From Lachnospiraceae bacterium (lineage in GTDB: Bacteria; Bacillota; Clostridia; Lachnospirales; Lachnospiraceae): a stretch of DNA of 64,000 nt. The first letter of the stretch is position 1, and every line of letters starts with the position of its first letter. The stretch covers positions 1 to 64,000 of the forward strand of contig JAUNIX010000017.1 in the NCBI GenBank assembly GCA_030523275.1, in the 5' to 3' direction. This document shows positions 60,522 through 64,000 of this stretch, piece after piece. The notes below the pieces were generated by a model. That model was not told the origin of the DNA. It worked only from the letters and a program-made list of their open reading frames with translations, and did no database searches. The translations under genes and the position numbers were made by a program.

Positions 60522-61400
60522 TTGATTAAAAGTATGACAGGTTTTGGTAGAAGTGAAGTATCGAACCAAAATTGTAAGATGATCGTCGAAATGAAATCGG
60601 TCAATCATCGATATGGTGATATTTCCATTCGTATGCCAAAGAAATTAAGTTTTTTTGAAACTCAGATGCGTTCATTGCTCAAAAAGTATATTCAGAGAGG
60701 AAAAGTAGATATCTTTGTTACTTATGAGAATCTTTCTGAACAGACAGTGGAATTAAAATATAATCAAATCATGGCAAAAAATTATCTGGATATGTTAAAA
60801 CATATGGAAGAAGAGCTCGGAGTGAAAAATGATATCACAACGACATCTCTTTCAAGGTATCCAGAAGTTTTTACGTTAGAAGAGCAAGAATCTGATGAGG
60901 AAGAACTGTGGACAGTTCTGGAAGAAGCACTGACAAAAGCGGTGACAGCATTTGTCGAGACGCGAACAGCTGAAGGAGAACATTTATATTATGACTTGAC
61001 CGAAAAGTTAGATGGTATGATTAAAATGGTTGACATCATTGAGTCACGTTCGCCAAGCATTGTGGACGAATATCGTGCGAAACTGGAGGAGAAAGTAAAA
61101 GAACTTTTGGAAAATAATGTGATCGATGATAGCAGAATCGCAGCTGAAGTTACAATTTATGCAGATAAGATCTGTGTGGATGAAGAAACGGTCCGTTTGA
61201 GAGGACATATCAATAGTATGAAAAAAACTCTTGATATGGAAGGATCGATTGGTAGAAAGTTAGATTTTATTGCTCAGGAGATGAATCGTGAGGCAAATAC
61301 GATTCTTTCAAAAGCGAATGATCTTGAACTTTCTAATACAGCGATTGACCTAAAAACGGAAGTTGAGAAAGTAAGGGAGCAGATTCAGAATATTGAATAA
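60522..61400 (+). CDS. yicC: YicC family protein (possible endoribonuclease)
   Basis: This 292-residue protein matches YicC, which has been linked to endoribonuclease activity. It starts [10 protein letters not shown], has [17 protein letters not shown], and ends in the DUF1732 motif [28 protein letters not shown]. The start is TTG at 60522, six bases after AAGGTG; it gives the family's N-terminus. A GTG at 60513 overlaps the RBS. The remA start lies inside its last codons. Confidence 0.9.
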   Translation: MIKSMTGFGRSEVSNQNCKMIVEMKSVNHRYGDISIRMPKKLSFFETQMRSLLKKYIQRGKVDIFVTYENLSEQTVELKYNQIMAKNYLDMLKHMEEELGVKNDITTTSLSRYPEVFTLEEQESDEEELWTVLEEALTKAVTAFVETRTAEGEHLYYDLTEKLDGMIKMVDIIESRSPSIVDEYRAKLEEKVKELLENNVIDDSRIAAEVTIYADKICVDEETVRLRGHINSMKKTLDMEGSIGRKLDFIAQEMNREANTILSKANDLELSNTAIDLKTEVEKVREQIQNIE

Positions 61401-61632
61401 TTTAGTAAACATTGGTTTTGGAAATGTGATTAATATTGACAAAGTTGTATCAATCGTCAGTCCGGATGCAGCTCCGATTAAAAGGATGGTGCAGCAGGCA
61501 AAAGATGAAGGAAGAGCCGTGGATGCAACTTGTGGCAGACGTACGAGGGCTGTGATCATAACAGACAGCCATCATGTAGTGTTGTCTGCATTGTTACCAG
61601 AGACGATCTCAAGTCGCTATCAGGAAAGGTGA
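61393..61632 (+). CDS. remA: RemA (DUF370) matrix regulator
   Basis: This 79-residue DNA-binding protein corresponds to RemA, which activates biofilm matrix genes in Bacillus. Characteristic stretches are [38 protein letters not shown], and [28 protein letters not shown]. The start is TTG at 61393, overlapping the end of yicC by eight bases, with a weak RBS. yicC-remA-gmk-rpoZ order is conserved in Firmicutes. Confidence 0.93.
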   Translation: MNNLVNIGFGNVINIDKVVSIVSPDAAPIKRMVQQAKDEGRAVDATCGRRTRAVIITDSHHVVLSALLPETISSRYQER

Positions 61633-61637
61633 AATAC

Positions 61638-62255
61638 ATGGAAAAAAGAGGTTTATTAATTGTCATTTCTGGTTTCTCTGGTGTGGGTAAAGGAACGGTA
61701 GCGAAAAGGCTGGTAAAAGATTATGGGTATAGTTTATCTGTTTCGGCAACCACACGAGCACCAAGAGAAGGCGAAGTAGATGGCGTAGATTATTATTTTA
61801 AGTCTGAAGCAGATTTTAAGAATCTGATCGACTATAATGGGTTTATTGAATACGCTCGTTATGTGGATAATTATTATGGAACACCACGTATGTTTGTAGA
61901 GAACGAACTGGCTGCTGGTCGCAATGTGATTTTAGAGATAGAAGTTCAGGGAGCGCTCAATATTAAGCGTCAATACCCGGATGCTGTTTTGATTTTTATT
62001 GCAGCACCAACGGTGACTGCTTTAAAAGATCGATTGATTGGTCGCGGTACAGAGAAAGAAGCAGTCGTAGCAAAACGTATGAAACGTGCATCAGAAGAAG
62101 CGAAAGAAATGGAGAATTATGAATACATCGTAATTAATGATGAATTGGATGTCTGCGTGCAAAATGTACATGCGATTGTCATAAGCAAACGATGTGAATT
62201 ACATCAGAATCTCAATTTTATCAGTGAGACCCAAGAAGGTTTTGCACAGTTATAG
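61638..62255 (+). CDS. gmk: Guanylate kinase
   Basis: Gmk phosphorylates GMP to GDP. The 205-residue protein has the P-loop SGFSGVGKGT (11-20), GMP-binding stretch TTRAPREGEVDGVDYYF, and EIEVQGA. AGGAAAGGTG precedes the ATG at 61638; a longer frame back to 61530 lies in remA and is not used. It is followed by rpoZ. Confidence 0.96.
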   Translation: MEKRGLLIVISGFSGVGKGTVAKRLVKDYGYSLSVSATTRAPREGEVDGVDYYFKSEADFKNLIDYNGFIEYARYVDNYYGTPRMFVENELAAGRNVILEIEVQGALNIKRQYPDAVLIFIAAPTVTALKDRLIGRGTEKEAVVAKRMKRASEEAKEMENYEYIVINDELDVCVQNVHAIVISKRCELHQNLNFISETQEGFAQL

Positions 62256-62286
62256 ATTCAATTTAGAAATAGGAAGGAGAATACAA

Positions 62287-62532
62287 ATGTTACATCCATC
62301 ATATACTGAATTAATGAAAGTCGTAAATAGTGAGGCAGAATCTCCAGAAGAGACAGTCGTAAACAGCCGTTATTCGATTGTTCTTGCTACTGCAAAAAGA
62401 GCAAGACAGATCATTGGCGGTGATACGCCTTTAATGGATGATTATGACCCGGATGCAGAGATTAAGCCATTGTCTGCAGCTGTTGAAGAATTAGCAACGA
62501 ATAAGATTCAGATTTTACCAGAAGATGAATAA
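62287..62532 (+). CDS. rpoZ: RNA polymerase omega subunit
   Basis: Omega helps assemble RNA polymerase. The 81-residue protein shows the family pattern [17 protein letters not shown] and [23 protein letters not shown] precedes the ATG at 62287. It ends in a hairpin that includes its stop codon. Confidence 0.93.
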   Translation: MLHPSYTELMKVVNSEAESPEETVVNSRYSIVLATAKRARQIIGGDTPLMDDYDPDAEIKPLSAAVEELATNKIQILPEDE

Positions 62533-62563
62533 TGAGAAACACCTTGGTGTGTTTCTCATTATT
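62528..62563 (+). terminator. Hairpin at the end of rpoZ
   Basis: AATAATGAGAAACAC and GTGTTTCTCATTATT form a perfect 15-bp stem around CTTGGT, starting inside the last rpoZ codons. The T-run is weak (ATTATTCTC), so termination may be partial. Confidence 0.65.
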
Positions 62564-62587
62564 CTCGTTAGAAAGGACTCAATAATT

Positions 62588-63424
62588 ATGATTAGTGTAA
62601 TTGAAATTATTAAAGTTATAGTATTAGGAATTGTAGAAGGAATTACAGAATGGCTGCCGATTAGTAGTACCGGTCATTTGATTCTTGTAAATGAATTTAT
62701 CAAATTAAACATGACGGATGCATTTATGGAAATGTTTAATGTCGTAATCCAGTTGGGTGCGATTATGGCGGTCGTTGTTTTATATTTCCATAAATTAAAT
62801 CCATTTTCTCCAAAAAAGAATCGAAAAGAGAAGATGGATACCATGCAGATCTGGTTCAAGGTCGTTGTGGCTGTGTTACCGTCTGCAGTAATTGGATTAT
62901 TGTTTGATGATTGGTTAGATGAACATTTATATAAACCGATTGTGGTTGCTTTGATGTTGATTCTTTATGGTATTTTATTTATTGTGGTTGAAAATCGCAA
63001 TCGACGCCGCAGACCATCCACAAGATCGTTTGAGACTTTAAGTTATGGAACTGCGATTGGTATTGGTATGTTCCAGCTATTGGCATTGATTCCAGGTACG
63101 TCACGTTCTGGTGCTACAATTCTTGGAGGTATTTTACTGGGATGCTCCCGTTATATTGCAGCAGAATTTTCTTTCTTCCTTGGTATTCCAACGATGTTTG
63201 GTGCAAGTCTGTTAAAAATCGTAAAATTCGGACTTGCATTTACGAGTACCGAGTTAATCGTATTAATTTTAGGAATGGTTGTATCTTTTGTGGTATCGAT
63301 TATCGCAATCAAATTCTTGTTAAATTATATTAAAAATAATGATTTTAAAGTGTTTGGTGTATATCGTATCATTTTAGGTATTCTTGTTATTGCTTATTTT
63401 GCAGTAAAAACATTTTTGGCATAG
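62588..63424 (+). CDS. uppP: Undecaprenyl-diphosphatase UppP (BacA)
   Basis: UppP converts undecaprenyl diphosphate to the monophosphate used by wall synthesis. The 278-residue membrane protein has about seven or eight hydrophobic segments and both signature motifs: [18 protein letters not shown] (15-32) and [19 protein letters not shown] precedes the ATG at 62588. High-level UppP can give bacitracin tolerance, but as a core gene it does not imply acquired resistance. It is followed by the sigma-like gene after 12 bp. Confidence 0.95.
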   Translation: MISVIEIIKVIVLGIVEGITEWLPISSTGHLILVNEFIKLNMTDAFMEMFNVVIQLGAIMAVVVLYFHKLNPFSPKKNRKEKMDTMQIWFKVVVAVLPSAVIGLLFDDWLDEHLYKPIVVALMLILYGILFIVVENRNRRRRPSTRSFETLSYGTAIGIGMFQLLALIPGTSRSGATILGGILLGCSRYIAAEFSFFLGIPTMFGASLLKIVKFGLAFTSTELIVLILGMVVSFVVSIIAIKFLLNYIKNNDFKVFGVYRIILGILVIAYFAVKTFLA

Positions 63425-63436
63425 AAAGGCGGTCAT

Positions 63437-64000
63437 ATGGAAAGTCAGCAGGAATTTTTAGAGGGACTACAGGAGTTGGTTCGCATTGGACAGACCAATG
63501 ACAATACACTGACTCAGGAGGAAATCAAAGATTATTTTTCTGATTTTGAATTGGATGACACAAAAATGTCGTTGATCAGTGCTTATATGGCAGAAAATGA
63601 AATTCGTATTCAGGGAATTCTTCCAACGGCAATCTCAGAGGAAGAAGAGGATGTTGTCAGAACGGAAGAACAACCGTCACCTGCTTTTCAAATGTATTTA
63701 GATGAAATGAAAGAAGTCAGCGGTTTGCAGACGGAAGAAGAAGAGATACTTGTACGTGCGTTGGAGGAAGGCAATACAGAAGCGGCAAATCAGTTGCTAG
63801 AGATGAACTTAGAAGAAGTGGTTCGCTTGGCAAAACCATATCAAGGACTTGGCATGCAGATGAATGATCTGATTCAGGAGGGAAATCTGGCTTTATATTG
63901 TGCGATTACTTCTTATGAGAGGAATCTACATGGAGAATTCCATCCTTATGTGATGGAACAGGCAAAAAACGCAATGGAGCATGCACTGGAAGAGAATAAT
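63437..64000 (+). CDS. Divergent sigma-70-like protein, cut off by the window end
   Basis: An open frame of 188 codons runs off the right edge. Its N-terminal 85 residues are acidic and of low complexity, with an LTQEEIKDYFSD segment like region 1.1 of RpoD. The part from about 88 on resembles sigma region 1.2-2: FQMYLDEMKEVSGLQTEEEE, LLEMNLEEVVRLAKPYQGLG then MQMNDLIQEGNLALYCAI. The region 2.3-2.4 aromatic/WIRQ motif, needed for -10 melting, is replaced by EFHPYVMEQAKNAMEHALEE. So it is a sigma relative with altered promoter-melting residues, perhaps not a true sigma factor. The rest lies beyond the window. Confidence 0.7.
   Translation, partial: MESQQEFLEGLQELVRIGQTNDNTLTQEEIKDYFSDFELDDTKMSLISAYMAENEIRIQGILPTAISEEEEDVVRTEEQPSPAFQMYLDEMKEVSGLQTEEEEILVRALEEGNTEAANQLLEMNLEEVVRLAKPYQGLGMQMNDLIQEGNLALYCAITSYERNLHGEFHPYVMEQAKNAMEHALEENN

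Noticed and set aside
62588..63424. uppP as an acquired bacitracin-resistance gene
   Set aside because: The gene is in a conserved core neighbourhood and has no sign of transfer.
1..64000. CRISPR array, prophage or insertion-sequence transposase
   Set aside because: No regularly spaced short repeats, phage structural genes or transposase motifs were found. The repeats present are dispersed and irregular.

Overview
This is a chromosomal segment of a low-GC, endospore-forming anaerobic Firmicute, most likely a member of the Lachnospiraceae or a close relative (Clostridia). The evidence is AT-rich sequence with strong AGGAGG-type ribosome binding sites, SpoIVA and SigH, pyruvate phosphate dikinase, a SCIFF peptide with its radical-SAM maturase, a SecD-SecF fusion, RemA, a cysteine T-box, and a class Ic aspartate aminotransferase. 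No phage, insertion-sequence transposase, CRISPR array or resistance gene was seen. Nearly everything is core gene content on the + strand; only four genes lie on the - strand.

Layout. 0-2 kb: a Tad-type prepilin peptidase and a PP2C-like phosphatase. 2-13.5 kb: S1-domain protein, aroC, tgt, yajC, a PHP phosphoesterase, the SCIFF pair scfA/scfB, secDF, recJ and a Cof-type phosphatase. 13.5-24.3 kb: sbcDC, tRNA-Val and tRNA-Met, ispF and a GNAT gene, then a Cys T-box leading a long operon cysE-cysS-mrnC-rlmB-sigH-HAD, then tRNA-Thr. 24.3-33 kb: an intergenic region with two strongly folded elements, a SpoVB-like flippase, iscS-iscU-mnmA, a beta-CASP RNase, a nitrilase, an HPr/Crh-like protein and a secreted C39-like peptidase. 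33-41 kb: ppdK, a sugar-phosphate transferase with a near-perfect consensus promoter, an FMN riboswitch with no rib gene behind it, an FGGY kinase, a DUF1540 protein and a LysR regulator. 41-64 kb: translation and ribosome genes (rimM-trmD, rplS, lepB, rbgA, rnhB, yraN, pgeF), der-plsY-gpsA, an aminotransferase, spoIVA, a third folded element, rnhA, relQ, a run of RNA-modification genes (rsmF, rsuA, ygiQ-like, SDR, rluA), recU, yicC-remA-gmk-rpoZ, uppP, and a truncated sigma-70-like gene at the right edge.

The least ordinary content lies between genes. Two dispersed repeat families, called R1 (176 bp when complete) and R2 (95 bp), recur across the window. Almost every copy begins right after the T-run of an intrinsic terminator. 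One diverged R1 hairpin carries a compensatory base-pair change, and one R1 fragment has become the leader of rsmF. Three further intergenic elements fold into extended stems (24372-24473, 24576-24764, 52495-52662); I do not recognise them as known RNA families.

Start codons were chosen from ribosome binding site spacing, promoter position and family N-termini, so several are shorter than the longest possible reading frame.
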